64,000 nucleotides of DNA from Oleiagrimonas sp963817755 (GCA_963817755.1 CAWFPB010000003.1:496001-560000), one strand, 5' to 3'; counted from the stretch's first letter, positions 50,944 to 63,085 are shown. The notes: a model not told the origin generated them from the sequence alone. Numbers and translations are program-made.

Positions 50944-51753
50944 TCAGTCGAGGACGCGGTAGCTGCGGGAATGCCTCGCCGTCAGGTGCAGCGCCAGGCG
51001 GTCGGGAAGCAGCTTGTTGAGTGCCTTGATCATGCGGTTGACGCGACCGTTCACGTAGACCGCATCTCCGCGTTCGACGGCATCCAGTCCCTGCCGGGCG
51101 ACGGTGTCGGCGTCCATCCACATCCAGCGCGGCATCTTCGTCACCAGTTCCCGGGCGCCGGTGACATCATGGAATTCGCTGTAGGTGAAGCCCGGGCACA
51201 GGGCGCAGGTGTGGATGCCGCGGTCGCGATTCTCCAGATGCAGCGATTGCGAGAAGCGGATCATGTACGCCTTCACCGCGGCATACAGCGTGTGTCCCAC
51301 CGAGCCGGGCAGGTGGCCGGCCAGCGATGCCACGTTGATGATGCGACCATGACGGCGGGCGATCATGCCGGGCAGCATCCGATATGCGAGTTCGGTCGGG
51401 GCGTGCAGCAGCACCTGCAGGAACTGGTCGTGGGTGGCCCAGGACGGATCCTCGAAGCGACCCGGCACGCCATACCCCGCGTTGTTGACCAGCACGTCGA
51501 TGTCCAGGCCGCGTTCCTCGATGGCGTCGGTCAGGCGTCGCGGTGCCAGCGGGTCGGCAAGGTCGTCGACCAGGACCAGGGTCTGTATGCCGTAGGTGTG
51601 GCCAAGCCGGTCCGCCAGTTCCTGCAACCGGGCCGTGCGGCGGGCGGTCAGAACCAGGTCATGTCCCCGGGCGGCAAGTTCCTGAGCCAGGGCGGCGCCG
51701 ATGCCGGAAGAGGCTCCGGTGACCAGTGCCAGGGGGCGGGAAGAGTCGGGCAT
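50944..51753 (-). CDS. Short-chain dehydrogenase/reductase (SDR)
   Basis: A 269-residue NAD(P)-dependent oxidoreductase with a Rossmann fold. The cofactor motif is LVTGASSGIGAALAQELAAR near residues 10-29, the NNAGYG motif lies near 90, and the catalytic Ser-Tyr-Lys are in INVASLAGHLPGSVGHTLYA and YAAVKAYM. TARRTARLQELADRL suggests an NADP preference. The substrate is not predictable. The ATG at 51753 gives the standard N-terminus; the longer frame to 51858 is ignored. It is convergent with the 2OG oxygenase and divergent from tpiA. Confidence 0.9.
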   Translation of the reverse strand: MPDSSRPLALVTGASSGIGAALAQELAARGHDLVLTARRTARLQELADRLGHTYGIQTLVLVDDLADPLAPRRLTDAIEERGLDIDVLVNNAGYGVPGRFEDPSWATHDQFLQVLLHAPTELAYRMLPGMIARRHGRIINVASLAGHLPGSVGHTLYAAVKAYMIRFSQSLHLENRDRGIHTCALCPGFTYSEFHDVTGARELVTKMPRWMWMDADTVARQGLDAVERGDAVYVNGRVNRMIKALNKLLPDRLALHLTARHSRSYRVLD

Positions 51754-51931
51754 GACGGCGTTCCATGTCGTGGTGTGGCGTCCATGATACGTGGCGCCGG
51801 TGCGGCCGGGTGCGCTCGGAGTCGTGCTTTTCGCCATCGGTCGGGTTTTGGCGCACACGCGCTCATTGCCAGTGCGCTGCCGCCGCCGGTATTCTTGCTG
51901 GCTTGACGAGCGGACCGAAGGGCCTCAACCC

Positions 51932-52705
51932 ATGCGCAAGATGCTGGTGGCGGGTAACTGGAAGATGCACGGCTCCAGGGCCATGGCCGTGGAACTGGCT
52001 GCAGCGATCGTGGCTGGGCGGCCTCAGGCGGTCGACGTGGCGGTGTTCCCGCCGTTCCCCTACCTGGCGACGCTCTGCGACACGCATGGACAAGCCCTGC
52101 CGTGTGGTGCGCAGGATCTCAGCGAGCATGCCGGTGAAGGTGCCTTCACCGGTGAGGTCTCGGCGGCGATGCTGCGAGACGTCGGTTGTGCCTGGGGCCT
52201 GGTCGGGCATTCCGAACGCCGCCAGTACCATGGCGAGAGCAACGCGCTGGTGGCGCGCAAGTTCGGTGTGGCGCTGGAGGCGGGGCTGTGCCCGATGCTG
52301 TGCGTGGGGGAGACCCTGGAGCAGCGCGAGGCCGGCCGCACCGAGCAGGTGCTGGCCGAACAGCTGGGCGCGGTGGTTGCGGCGCACGGTATCGACGCGT
52401 TCGAGCGGGCGGTGGTTGCCTACGAGCCGGTGTGGGCGATCGGCACCGGAAGGACCGCCACCCCGCAGCAGGTGCAGCACGCACACGCGTTCATCCGTAG
52501 CCAATTGGCAAAAGAGGATGCTAAAATCGCTGGTCTGACGAGGCTGCTTTACGGCGGTAGCGTCAAGCCCTCGAATGCAGCCGAACTGTTCGCCCATGCG
52601 GACGTGGACGGCGGCTTGATCGGAGGGGCTTCCCTCAAGGCAACCGATTTCCTGGCCATCTGCGCGGCAGCGCATCAAGCGCGTGGCGCGGCGGAGACCA
52701 ATTAG
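51932..52705 (+). CDS. tpiA: Triosephosphate isomerase
   Basis: A 257-residue TIM barrel, close to the E. coli length of 255, that interconverts dihydroxyacetone phosphate and glyceraldehyde-3-phosphate. The active-site Lys is in VAGNWKMHGSRAM near residue 11, the His in LVGHSERRQYHG near 94, and the Glu in VVAYEPVWAIGTGRTATPQQ near residue 166, which includes the flexible loop. RLLYGGSVKPSNAAEL forms the phosphate-binding end. The start ATG at 51932 is canonical. secG follows after 2 bases, a common gammaproteobacterial arrangement. Confidence 0.96.
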   Translation: MRKMLVAGNWKMHGSRAMAVELAAAIVAGRPQAVDVAVFPPFPYLATLCDTHGQALPCGAQDLSEHAGEGAFTGEVSAAMLRDVGCAWGLVGHSERRQYHGESNALVARKFGVALEAGLCPMLCVGETLEQREAGRTEQVLAEQLGAVVAAHGIDAFERAVVAYEPVWAIGTGRTATPQQVQHAHAFIRSQLAKEDAKIAGLTRLLYGGSVKPSNAAELFAHADVDGGLIGGASLKATDFLAICAAAHQARGAAETN

Positions 52706-52707
52706 AC

Positions 52708-53151
52708 ATGTTCATCATCTTCAGCGTTTTCTACATCCTGATCGCCGCGGCCATGATCGTGCTGATCCTCATGCAGCGCGGCCAGGGTGCCGATGCCGGC
52801 GCCGGTTTCGGCGCGGGTGCCTCCGGCACGGTCTTCGGTGCGCGCGGTTCGTCCAGTTTCATGACCCGCGCGACCGGCGTGCTGGCGACGCTCTTTTTCC
52901 TGGTCAGCCTGGGTATGGCGATATACTTCAGCTATAACGGCGGCCCCAAGAAATCCAAGGATCTTGGCGTGATGTCGTCGGCGCAGACGTCGGCGGCCAC
53001 CGTGGCAGCGCCTGCGGCGCCAATGCCGGCGAGCGCGGGTTCCGCGCAGCCCAAGGCCGTGAGCGGAACCGATGTGCCGACGCTGCCGCAGGCAGCGGGC
53101 GGAGCGAGCAGCGGCAAGCCGGCGTCCCCGGCGCCCGCGAAAAAGAAGTAA
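52708..53151 (+). CDS. secG: Preprotein translocase subunit SecG
   Basis: A 147-residue protein with the two SecG helices: near residues 3-22 (IIFSVFYILIAAAMIVLILM) and 50-75 (ATGVLATLFFLVSLGMAIYF), and the conserved MQRGQGADAGAGFGAGASGT between them. It assists SecYE during protein export. The C-terminal 60 residues are an Ala/Pro/Ser-rich tail ending in KKK, longer than in E. coli SecG (110 residues), as common in Xanthomonadales. It lies between tpiA and a tRNA-Leu gene. Confidence 0.93.
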   Translation: MFIIFSVFYILIAAAMIVLILMQRGQGADAGAGFGAGASGTVFGARGSSSFMTRATGVLATLFFLVSLGMAIYFSYNGGPKKSKDLGVMSSAQTSAATVAAPAAPMPASAGSAQPKAVSGTDVPTLPQAAGGASSGKPASPAPAKKK

Positions 53152-53165
53152 AGAGTTTTAGCCTT

Positions 53166-53252
53166 GCCCAGGTGGCGGAATTGGTAGACGCACTACCTTG
53201 AGGTGGTAGTGGCCGAATGGCCGTGGGGGTTCGAGTCCCCCCTTGGGCACCA
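53166..53252 (+). tRNA. tRNA-Leu, anticodon GAG
   Basis: An 87-base class II tRNA with the 3' CCA encoded. The acceptor GCCCAGG (53166-53172) pairs with CTTGGGC with one G-T wobble. The anticodon arm is CTACC-TTGAGGT-GGTAG, giving anticodon GAG, which reads CUC and CUU leucine codons. A long variable arm (TGGCCGAATGGCCG region) and the T-arm GGGGG-TTCGAGT-CCCCC confirm a leucine tRNA. It lies 14 bases after secG, the same position as leuU in E. coli, and is probably processed from a secG-nuo transcript. Confidence 0.96.
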
Positions 53253-53321
53253 ATGGAACGAAGGCTGACGGTTACGGAACGTCAGCCACGGATGCGCACC
53301 ACGCGTGGAGGTAGCCGACCC

Positions 53322-53668
53322 GTGCTTGCCGAATACTGGCCTGTACTGCTGTTTCTCGTCGTGGCCGGTGGCCTCGGCATTGCCCTGCTGGCGATCGGTC
53401 TGCTCCTGGCACCCCGCAACCCCGACCCCGAGAAAGCCTCGCCGTATGAATGCGGTTTCGAGGCCTTCGAGGATGCGCGCATGAAGTTCGATGTGCGCTA
53501 TTACCTGATCGCGATCCTGTTCATCATCTTCGACCTCGAGGTCGCATTCCTGTTTCCGTGGGCCGTGGTGTTCGACAAGATCGGGCCGGTCGCACTGATC
53601 GAGATGGCGCTGTTCCTCGTCCTGCTGGTGATCGGGTTTGCCTACGTGTGGAAGAAGGGAGCGCTGGA

Positions 53669-53678
<10 letters not shown>
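53322..53678 (+). CDS. nuoA: NADH-quinone oxidoreductase subunit A
   Basis: A 118-residue membrane subunit with three helices. The conserved loop PYECGFEAFEDARMKFDVRY near residues 40-59 carries the Cys of the quinone-site TMH1-2 loop; FFLFPWAVVF-type sequence (DLEVAFLFPWAVVFDK) contains the conserved Glu. The GTG at 53322 is chosen because GGAGG lies 10 bases upstream and it yields the normal N-terminus; the open frame reaches back into the tRNA. It is first of the complex I operon and overlaps nuoB by 10 bases. Confidence 0.93.
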
Positions 53679-54223
<545 letters not shown>

Positions 54224-54232
54224 GGCCGGGGC

Positions 54233-54967
54233 ATGAGTGATACGCATACCAACTCGCTGGCCGAGCGCCTCGTCGCGCGCTTCGGGGATGTGCTGGCACA
54301 CGTTGAGACCCGTCTGGGCCAGACCACCGTCGAGGTGGCCGCCGACGACCTGGTCAAGGTGGTCACGGCGCTGCGCGACGAACCGGACTTCGACTTCAGC
54401 CAGCTGATCGACCTGTGCGGCGTGGACTACCTGGGCTACGGCCAGAACGAATGGGAAACCAGCGGCGCCTCGGGCACCGGCTTCTCGCGCGGCGTGCGCG
54501 GCGAGGCGGCCGGGCGCTTCGACTGGGAGGGTCGCCCGCGCGAGGTCGACATGCCCCGTCGTTTCGCCTCGGTCGTGCACCTGCTCTCGGTCCGGCACAA
54601 CCGCCGCCTGCGCATCCGCACTTTCTGCGAGGACGTGGAGATGCCGCTGGTGCCGTCGCTGACCGGCCTTTGGCCGGTGGCCAACTGGTTCGAGCGCGAG
54701 TCCTTCGATCTGTACGGCATTGTCTACGACGGCCATCCGGATCTTCGCCGCATCCTCACCGACTACGGTTTTGTCGGTCGCCCGTTCCGCAAGGATTTCC
54801 CGCTGATCGGCAACGTCGAGGTGCGCTACGACCCCGACAAGCAGCGCGTGATCTACGAACCGGTCACCTCGGTGGTACCGCGCGTGCTGGTGCCGCGTGT
54901 GATCCGCGACGACGTCGACCTCGAGCAGGCCAGGGCCGAGGCCGCTGACCACTGGCAGGAGAACTGA
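54233..54967 (+). CDS. nuoC: NADH-quinone oxidoreductase subunit C
   Basis: A 244-residue 30-kDa-type subunit, encoded separately from NuoD, unlike the E. coli NuoCD fusion. The family signature is WFERESFDLYGIVYDGHPDLRR near residues 153-174, split here as ERESFDLYGIVYDGHP and RRILTDYGFVGRPFRKDFPL. An insert of about 40 residues (SGASGTGFSRGVRGEAAGRF) follows the first strand DLCGVDYLGYG, which is seen in related proteobacteria. It docks the hydrophilic arm to NuoD. Confidence 0.95.
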   Translation: MSDTHTNSLAERLVARFGDVLAHVETRLGQTTVEVAADDLVKVVTALRDEPDFDFSQLIDLCGVDYLGYGQNEWETSGASGTGFSRGVRGEAAGRFDWEGRPREVDMPRRFASVVHLLSVRHNRRLRIRTFCEDVEMPLVPSLTGLWPVANWFERESFDLYGIVYDGHPDLRRILTDYGFVGRPFRKDFPLIGNVEVRYDPDKQRVIYEPVTSVVPRVLVPRVIRDDVDLEQARAEAADHWQEN

Positions 54968-54969
54968 AG

Positions 54970-56225
<1,256 letters not shown>

Positions 56226-56229
<4 letters not shown>

Positions 56230-56753
56230 GAGCCACCGGCAATTTCGACAAGGTCCGTGACGTGGACCCGATGGCCGTCCTCTCCGAGGAAACGCGCAAG
56301 CACATCGACCACTGGGAAGCGAAGTTCCCGGCCGACCGCAAGCGTTCGGCGCTGATCCAGAGCCTGTTCGCCACCCAGGAGCAGAACGGCGGCCACCTGA
56401 CCGACGAACTGATCGCGGCCGTGGCCAGGTACCTGGACCTGCCGCCGGTGTGGGCCTACGAGGTCGCCACGTTCTACTCGATGTTCGAGCTCGAGCCGGT
56501 CGGCCGCCACAACGTGGCCATCTGCACCAATATCTCGTGCTGGCTCAACGGCGCCGAGGACATCGTGCGTCACTGCGAGAGCAAGTACGGCATCAAGCTC
56601 GGCGAGAGTTCGCCGGACGGGCGCATCTACCTCAAACGCGAGGAAGAGTGCCTGGCTGCCTGCTGCGGCGCCCCGATGATGGTGGTCGATGGCCACTACC
56701 ACGAGAAGCTGACGCCGGAAAAGGTCGACGAGATTCTCGACAACCTGGACTGA
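56226..56753 (+). CDS. nuoE: NADH-quinone oxidoreductase subunit E
   Basis: A 175-residue 24-kDa subunit with a thioredoxin-like [2Fe-2S] domain. Cluster ligands are the Cys residues of NVAICTNISCWLNGAED near residues 98-114 and of CLAACCGAPMMVVDGHYHE near 142-160. It is part of the NADH-oxidising tip with NuoF and NuoG. The start overlaps nuoD by 4 bases. An 82-base spacer without features precedes nuoF. Confidence 0.94.
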
Positions 56754-56835
56754 CGGACGATTTCGAATACATCGGCCACGGACGGCCGTTTCCTGATCCT
56801 CACGATGAGGGGATCGCAAAGGTAGACAGATACCC

Positions 56836-58146
<1,311 letters not shown>

Positions 58147-58165
58147 ACATGAACCTTTCAGGCGC

Positions 58166-58260
58166 GAATCGGGAATGGAGAATGGAGAATCGGGAATCGC
58201 GAGCCGTAACCTCCGTGCTGTTCCCATTCCCCAATCCCCATTCCCCATTCCCAACTCCGA
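58166..58260. repeat. Inverted array of GGGAATN heptamers between nuoF and nuoG
   Basis: The left arm (58166-58198) has units such as GGGAATG, GAGAATG and GGGAATC. The right arm (58221-58260) has their reverse complements, CATTCCC and ATTCCCC, in several copies. The two arms can form a long imperfect hairpin with a loop of about 22 bases. The nuoG frame runs open through the array from 58175, but no start or ribosome site supports translation there. Similar heptamer arrays are a known extragenic feature of Xanthomonadales. Confidence 0.75.
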
Positions 58261-58273
58261 AAGGAGTGCTCGC

Positions 58274-60610
58274 ATGAGTGCGCAGCCCGCCAACAACACC
58301 CCGCCGGACATGGTCAACATCGAGATCGATGGCAAGACCATGCAGGCCCCCAAGGGATCGATGATCATCCAGGCCGCCGACAAGGTCGGGATCCACATCC
58401 CGCGTTTCTGCTACCACCCGAAGTTGGCCATCGCCGCCAACTGCCGGCAGTGCCTGGTCGAGGTGGAGATGAACGGCAAGCCCATCCCCAAGCCGCAGCC
58501 GGCCTGCGCCACGCCGGTGGGCGAGGGCATGAAGGTCTCCACGCGTTCGGACAAGGCGCTGCACTGGCAGCGCGACGTGATGGAGTTCCTGCTGATCAAT
58601 CACCCGCTGGACTGCCCGATCTGCGACCAGGGTGGCGAGTGCGAGCTGCAGGACGTGGCCCTGGGCTACGGCCGCTCGGTCAGCCGTTTCACCGAGCGCA
58701 AGCGGACCGTGCCCGACGAGGACCTGGGGCCGCTGATCGCCACCGAGATGACGCGCTGCATCCAGTGCACCCGCTGCGTGCGCTTCATGGGCGAGATCGC
58801 CGGCACCTACGAGCTGGGCGGCATGAACCGTGGCGAGGGGCTGGAGATCGGCACCTACATCGGCAAGGCCATCGACAGCGAGATCGGCGGCAATATCATC
58901 GACGTGTGCCCGGTCGGTGCACTGACCAACAAACCGTTCCGGTTCCGGGCCCGCGCCTGGGAACTGGTGGCGCGCCCGTCGATCGGCTATCACGATGCGC
59001 TCGGCTCCAACCTGTGGCTGCACACGCGCCGCGGCGAGGTGCTGCGCACGGTGCCGCGCGACAACGAGTCCGTCAACGAATGCTGGCTGTCCGACCGCGA
59101 CCGCTACAGCCACCAGGGCCTGTATGCCGACGACCGTCTGCAGGTGCCCATGGTCAAGCGCGACGGCACCTGGCACGAAGTGCAGTGGGACGTGGCATTG
59201 AAGGCCGCCGTCGAGGCCCTGAGCGGAGCCGGCAGTGAAACCGGTTTCCTGGTGCACCCTTCCACCAGCAACGAGGAAGGCGAACTGTTGCGTCGCCTGG
59301 CCGGCGGCCTGGGCAGCGCGCACATCGACCATCGCCTGCGACTGCAGGACCTGGCGGACCAGCCGTTTGCACGCGCCTTCGGTACGCCGGTGGCGGAGCT
59401 CGACAAGGTTGGCGCCGCGCTGCTGGTCGGCAGCCATCTTCGCCACGAGATGCCGTTGCTGAGCCAGCGACTTCGCCGGGCCGTCCGTTCCGGCGCCGCC
59501 GTGCACACGGTCGGCTGTCTGAAGCTGGACGAGGGGCATGCGCTGGCCGGTGAAACCGTCGTCACGCCTTCGCAGCTGCCCTCGGCGGTGTTGGCCATCG
59601 CCCGTGCGGCGTCCGAGGCCAGCGAGCTGAAGCCGTCCGCCGCGCTGGCTTCCGCCCTGGAAGGCGTGCAGGCCGATGAATCCGCCAAGGCGGCCTTCGC
59701 TGCCCTGGACAAGGCCGGCCAGGCCGTGGTGTTCTTCGGCGAAATGGCGTCCACGCATCCCCAGGCGGCGACGCTTCGGGCCGCGGCGCGCTACATCGCC
59801 GAAGCCGCCCAGGCCGGTTTCAACGAACTCCCCCTCGGCGCCAACGCCGTGGGCCTGGCGCGCACCGGCGTGCTACCGGGCGAAGGCGGTCTCGATGCCC
59901 GCGGCATGGTCGAACAGTCGCGCAAGGCCTACGTCCTCTACGGGGTCGATCTTCCCTACGACTTCGCCGATTCCACCCGGACGATGAAGTCGCTGATGGG
60001 GGCCGAAACCGTGGTCGCCTTCAGTTCCTTCGGCGGGCGCACGCTGCGCGACGTGGCCGACGTCATCCTGCCGCTGGCGCTGCTGCCGGAAAGCGATGCC
60101 ACCCTGACCAATGTCGACGGCATCGACCAGCACGTCCGGGCCGGTGCCACGGCACCGGGCCAGGCACGTGCCGGCTGGAAGATCCTTCGCGCGCTGGGTG
60201 GCGAGCTCGGCCTCGAGAATTTCACGTTCGAGACCTTCGCCGAACTGACCGGCAACGTGCACAGCGCCGAACCGCCGCGGATCGAGAAGCTGTCCGAGCC
60301 CGTGCAGATCGCCGAGGGTATGGCCCGGATTGCTTCGATGCCGATCTACCGCACCGACGCCGTCCTGCGCCGGGCCGATGCCCTCAACGCGCATCCGCTC
60401 ACGCGCGGTGCTGCGGCGCGCATGAGTGCCGACGACGCGGCACGCCTGGGCGTCACCGACGGCGACAGCGTACGTGTCGCCGACACCACCACGCTGACCG
60501 TGGCCGTGGACGATGCGGTTCCGGCCGGCGCGGTCTGGATCGAGTCCGCCTACGCGGATACCGCCACGCTGCCGCCGCACGGCGCAGTCCTCACCTTGAG
60601 CAAGGCCTGA
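58274..60610 (+). CDS. nuoG: NADH-quinone oxidoreductase subunit G
   Basis: A 778-residue 75-kDa-type subunit with several clusters. The N-terminal [2Fe-2S] domain has PRFCYHPKLAIAANCRQCLV near residues 43-62 and CATPVGEG; the His-Cys [4Fe-4S] region reads HPLDCPICDQGGECELQD near 111-128; and CIQCTRCVRFMGEIAG with CPVGALTNKPFRFRARAWEL near 158-235 holds the next cluster. The rest is a degenerate molybdopterin-oxidoreductase domain. It is shorter than E. coli NuoG (about 908), mainly in the C-terminal half, as usual in Xanthomonadales. AAGGAG precedes the ATG at 58274. Confidence 0.94.
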   Translation: MSAQPANNTPPDMVNIEIDGKTMQAPKGSMIIQAADKVGIHIPRFCYHPKLAIAANCRQCLVEVEMNGKPIPKPQPACATPVGEGMKVSTRSDKALHWQRDVMEFLLINHPLDCPICDQGGECELQDVALGYGRSVSRFTERKRTVPDEDLGPLIATEMTRCIQCTRCVRFMGEIAGTYELGGMNRGEGLEIGTYIGKAIDSEIGGNIIDVCPVGALTNKPFRFRARAWELVARPSIGYHDALGSNLWLHTRRGEVLRTVPRDNESVNECWLSDRDRYSHQGLYADDRLQVPMVKRDGTWHEVQWDVALKAAVEALSGAGSETGFLVHPSTSNEEGELLRRLAGGLGSAHIDHRLRLQDLADQPFARAFGTPVAELDKVGAALLVGSHLRHEMPLLSQRLRRAVRSGAAVHTVGCLKLDEGHALAGETVVTPSQLPSAVLAIARAASEASELKPSAALASALEGVQADESAKAAFAALDKAGQAVVFFGEMASTHPQAATLRAAARYIAEAAQAGFNELPLGANAVGLARTGVLPGEGGLDARGMVEQSRKAYVLYGVDLPYDFADSTRTMKSLMGAETVVAFSSFGGRTLRDVADVILPLALLPESDATLTNVDGIDQHVRAGATAPGQARAGWKILRALGGELGLENFTFETFAELTGNVHSAEPPRIEKLSEPVQIAEGMARIASMPIYRTDAVLRRADALNAHPLTRGAAARMSADDAARLGVTDGDSVRVADTTTLTVAVDDAVPAGAVWIESAYADTATLPPHGAVLTLSKA

Positions 60611-60614
60611 TCGC

Positions 60615-61634
60615 ATGGCTGCTGAACTCTGGCTTGTCCTCTGGACGCTGTTGAAGATCCTCGCGATCACCGTTCCGGTGATTCTCGCGGTGGCGATGTT
60701 CGTGTACTGGGAACGCAAGGTCATCGGCTGGATGCACGTTCGCATGGGGCCGAACAAGATCGGTCCGCTCGGACTGTTCCAGGCCTTTGCCGACGTGGTG
60801 AAACTCCTGATCAAGGAGATCATCATCCCGGCCAACGCCAATCGTTTCCTGTTCTTCCTGGCGCCGCTGCTGGCCCTGATTCCGGCCCTGGCGGCCTGGG
60901 CCGTGGTGCCGTTCGGGCAGGGCCTGGTGCTGGCCAACGTCAATGCCGGCGTGCTGTACCTGCTGGCGATGAGTTCGCTGGGCGTGTACGGCATCATCCT
61001 GGCCGGCTGGGCCTCGAACTCGCGCTACGCGCTGCTCGGTGCCATGCGTTCGGCGGCGCAGGTGATCTCCTACGAGCTGGCCATGGGCATGGCGCTGATC
61101 TGCGTGCTGGTGCTGGCCGGCAGCCTGAACCTGACCGACATCGTCCACGCGCAGGCCGGCCCCAAGGGCCTCTTTGACTGGTTCTGGCTGCCGCTGCTGC
61201 CGGTGTTCGTGATCTACTGGATTTCCGGCGTGGCCGAGACCAACCGTGCCCCGTTCGACGTGGCCGAGGGCGAGTCGGAGATCGTCGCCGGCTTCCACGT
61301 CGAGTATTCGGGTTCGGCCTTCGCGATCTTCTTCCTGGCCGAATACGCCAACATGATCCTGATCAGCTTCCTGGCCGCGGTACTGTTCCTCGGCGGCTGG
61401 CTGAGCCCGTTCCCCACGTCCTGGGGATGGATCGGTGACCCGAGCTTCGGCTGGCTGATCGCCAAGGCATTCTTCTTCTCGTTCTTCTTCCTGTGGTTCC
61501 GCGCGACATTCCCGCGCTACCGCTACGACCAGATCATGCGCCTGGGCTGGAAGGTGTTCATTCCCATCACCATCGTCTGGGTGCTCGTGGCGGGCTGCAT
61601 GAAGTACTTCGGCTGGGTCACGATCGGAGGTTGA
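60615..61634 (+). CDS. nuoH: NADH-quinone oxidoreductase subunit H
   Basis: A 339-residue membrane subunit with eight helices that links the quinone chamber to the proton pumps. Family landmarks are YWERKVIGWMHVRMGPNKIG near residues 31-50, the acidic loop GVAETNRAPFDVAEGESEIV near 205-224 and ERATFPRYRYDQ-like WFRATFPRYRYDQIMRLGWK near 294-313. It begins 4 bases after nuoG and is followed by nuoI after 8 bases. Confidence 0.96.
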   Translation: MAAELWLVLWTLLKILAITVPVILAVAMFVYWERKVIGWMHVRMGPNKIGPLGLFQAFADVVKLLIKEIIIPANANRFLFFLAPLLALIPALAAWAVVPFGQGLVLANVNAGVLYLLAMSSLGVYGIILAGWASNSRYALLGAMRSAAQVISYELAMGMALICVLVLAGSLNLTDIVHAQAGPKGLFDWFWLPLLPVFVIYWISGVAETNRAPFDVAEGESEIVAGFHVEYSGSAFAIFFLAEYANMILISFLAAVLFLGGWLSPFPTSWGWIGDPSFGWLIAKAFFFSFFFLWFRATFPRYRYDQIMRLGWKVFIPITIVWVLVAGCMKYFGWVTIGG

Positions 61635-61642
61635 CCAAAGAC

Positions 61643-62134
61643 ATGTCCCGCATCACCAGCTATTTCAAGAGTCTTCTGCTCATCGAGATGTTCAAGGGCA
61701 TGGGCCTGACCATTCGCTACATGTTCAAGCCCAAGTACACGATCCGCTTCCCGATGGAGCACATCCCCATGTCCAACCGCTTCCGCGGCCTGCATGCGCT
61801 GCGCCGCTACGCCAATGGCGAGGAGCGTTGCATTGCCTGCAAGCTGTGCGAGGCGGTGTGTCCGGCGCTGGCCATCACCATCGATTCGGCGCCGCGCGAG
61901 AGTGACGGCCAGCGCCGCACCACGCGCTACGACATCGACCTGTTCAAGTGCATCTACTGCGGATTCTGCGAGGAGAGTTGCCCGGTCGATTCGATCGTCG
62001 AGACCTCGATCCACGAGTATCACTTCGAACAGCGCGGCGAGAACGTCGTCACCAAGACGCAGTTGCTGGCCATCGGCGACCGCTACGAGCAGGACATCGC
62101 CGCGGCGCGTGCGCAGGACGCGGCCTACCGCTGA
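61643..62134 (+). CDS. nuoI: NADH-quinone oxidoreductase subunit I
   Basis: A 163-residue ferredoxin-type subunit that carries two [4Fe-4S] clusters passing electrons to N2. The ligand motifs are CIACKLCEAVCPALAITID near residues 60-78 and CIYCGFCEESCPVDSIVE near 99-116, each with the CxxCxxCxxxCP pattern. The N-terminal amphipathic helix (FKSLLLIEMFKGMGLTIRYM) lies on the membrane. The ATG at 61643 is the canonical start; the open frame reaches back into nuoH. Confidence 0.96.
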   Translation: MSRITSYFKSLLLIEMFKGMGLTIRYMFKPKYTIRFPMEHIPMSNRFRGLHALRRYANGEERCIACKLCEAVCPALAITIDSAPRESDGQRRTTRYDIDLFKCIYCGFCEESCPVDSIVETSIHEYHFEQRGENVVTKTQLLAIGDRYEQDIAAARAQDAAYR

Positions 62135-62150
62135 GCATCAGGAGAACATG

Positions 62151-62777
62151 ATGAACCCCCAGCTGCTTCAGCTGATCTGTTTCTACGCCTTCGCCGGCGT
62201 TGCCGTGATTTCCGCCCTGATGGTGATCTCGGTACGCAACTCCGTGCACGCGGTGCTTTCGCTGGTGCTGACCTTCTTCAGCGTGGCCTGCATCTGGCTG
62301 CTGGCGCAGGCCGAGTTCCTGGCCATTGCCCTGATCGTGGTCTACGTGGGCGCGGTCATGGTGCTGTTCCTGTTCGTGGTGATGATGCTCGACATCAACC
62401 AGGAGCGCATGCGCGAGGGCTTCATGCGTTTCCTGCCGGTCGGCATCGTGGTGGCGGCAGTGATGCTGGTCGAGATGCTGGGCCTGATCGGCGTTCGCGC
62501 CTTGCATGCCACGACCATGGGCCCGGACCCGGCCGCCGTGGCCGGCGACTCCAATACCGCATGGCTGGGCCAGGCGCTGTACACCCGGTATCTGCTTCCG
62601 TTCGAGGTCGCCGCGCTGATCCTGACCGTCGGCCTGGTGGCCGCGGTGGTACTCACGCTGCGCCACAAGCCGATGACCCGCCGTCAGAATCCGGGTGACC
62701 AGGTGCGCGTGCGCAACAGCGATCGCGTGCGCGTCGTGAAGATGGACGCCGAGCGCCCACAGGAGGACAACGCATGA
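62151..62777 (+). CDS. nuoJ: NADH-quinone oxidoreductase subunit J
   Basis: A 208-residue membrane subunit with five helices. The third helix contains the family's conserved pattern in LIVVYVGAVMVLFLFVVMML near residues 58-77, including the pi-bulge Tyr-x-Gly segment. The C-terminal tail (RNSDRVRVVKMDAERPQEDN) is charged. Two adjacent ATGs, 62148 and 62151, are possible; AGGAG is better spaced for the second. The stop overlaps nuoK by 4 bases. Confidence 0.94.
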   Translation: MNPQLLQLICFYAFAGVAVISALMVISVRNSVHAVLSLVLTFFSVACIWLLAQAEFLAIALIVVYVGAVMVLFLFVVMMLDINQERMREGFMRFLPVGIVVAAVMLVEMLGLIGVRALHATTMGPDPAAVAGDSNTAWLGQALYTRYLLPFEVAALILTVGLVAAVVLTLRHKPMTRRQNPGDQVRVRNSDRVRVVKMDAERPQEDNA

Positions 62778-63079
62778 TCACCCTGTCGCATTTCATCGTG
62801 CTGGGCGCGGTGCTGTTCTGCATCGCCGTGGCCGGCATCTTCATCAATCGCAAGAACGTGATCGTGCTGCTGATGTCGATCGAGCTGATGCTGCTGGCGG
62901 TAAACATCAACTTTGTCGCCTTCTCGCGCTTCAGCGGCGACGTCGCCGGACAGATCTTCGTGTTCTTCATTCTCACCGTGGCGGCGGCCGAGACGGCCAT
63001 CGGCCTGGCGATCCTGACGCTGCTGTTCCGCAACCGCGGCACCATCAACATCGCCGATATCGACTCGATGAAGGGATAA
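62774..63079 (+). CDS. nuoK: NADH-quinone oxidoreductase subunit K
   Basis: A 101-residue, three-helix membrane subunit, homologous to MrpC. Both conserved Glu residues of the proton path are present: in IVLLMSIELMLLAVNINFVA near residue 36 and in FFILTVAAAETAIGLAILTL near residue 71. Length equals that of typical NuoK (about 100). It starts within the last codons of nuoJ (ATGA overlap) and ends 6 bases before nuoL. Confidence 0.96.
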   Translation: MITLSHFIVLGAVLFCIAVAGIFINRKNVIVLLMSIELMLLAVNINFVAFSRFSGDVAGQIFVFFILTVAAAETAIGLAILTLLFRNRGTINIADIDSMKG

Positions 63080-63085
63080 GGACAC

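Noticed and set aside
58175..58273. N-terminal extension of NuoG through the GGGAATN array
   Set aside because: The residues encoded there come from the repeat, and AAGGAG directly precedes the ATG at 58274, which gives the canonical start.
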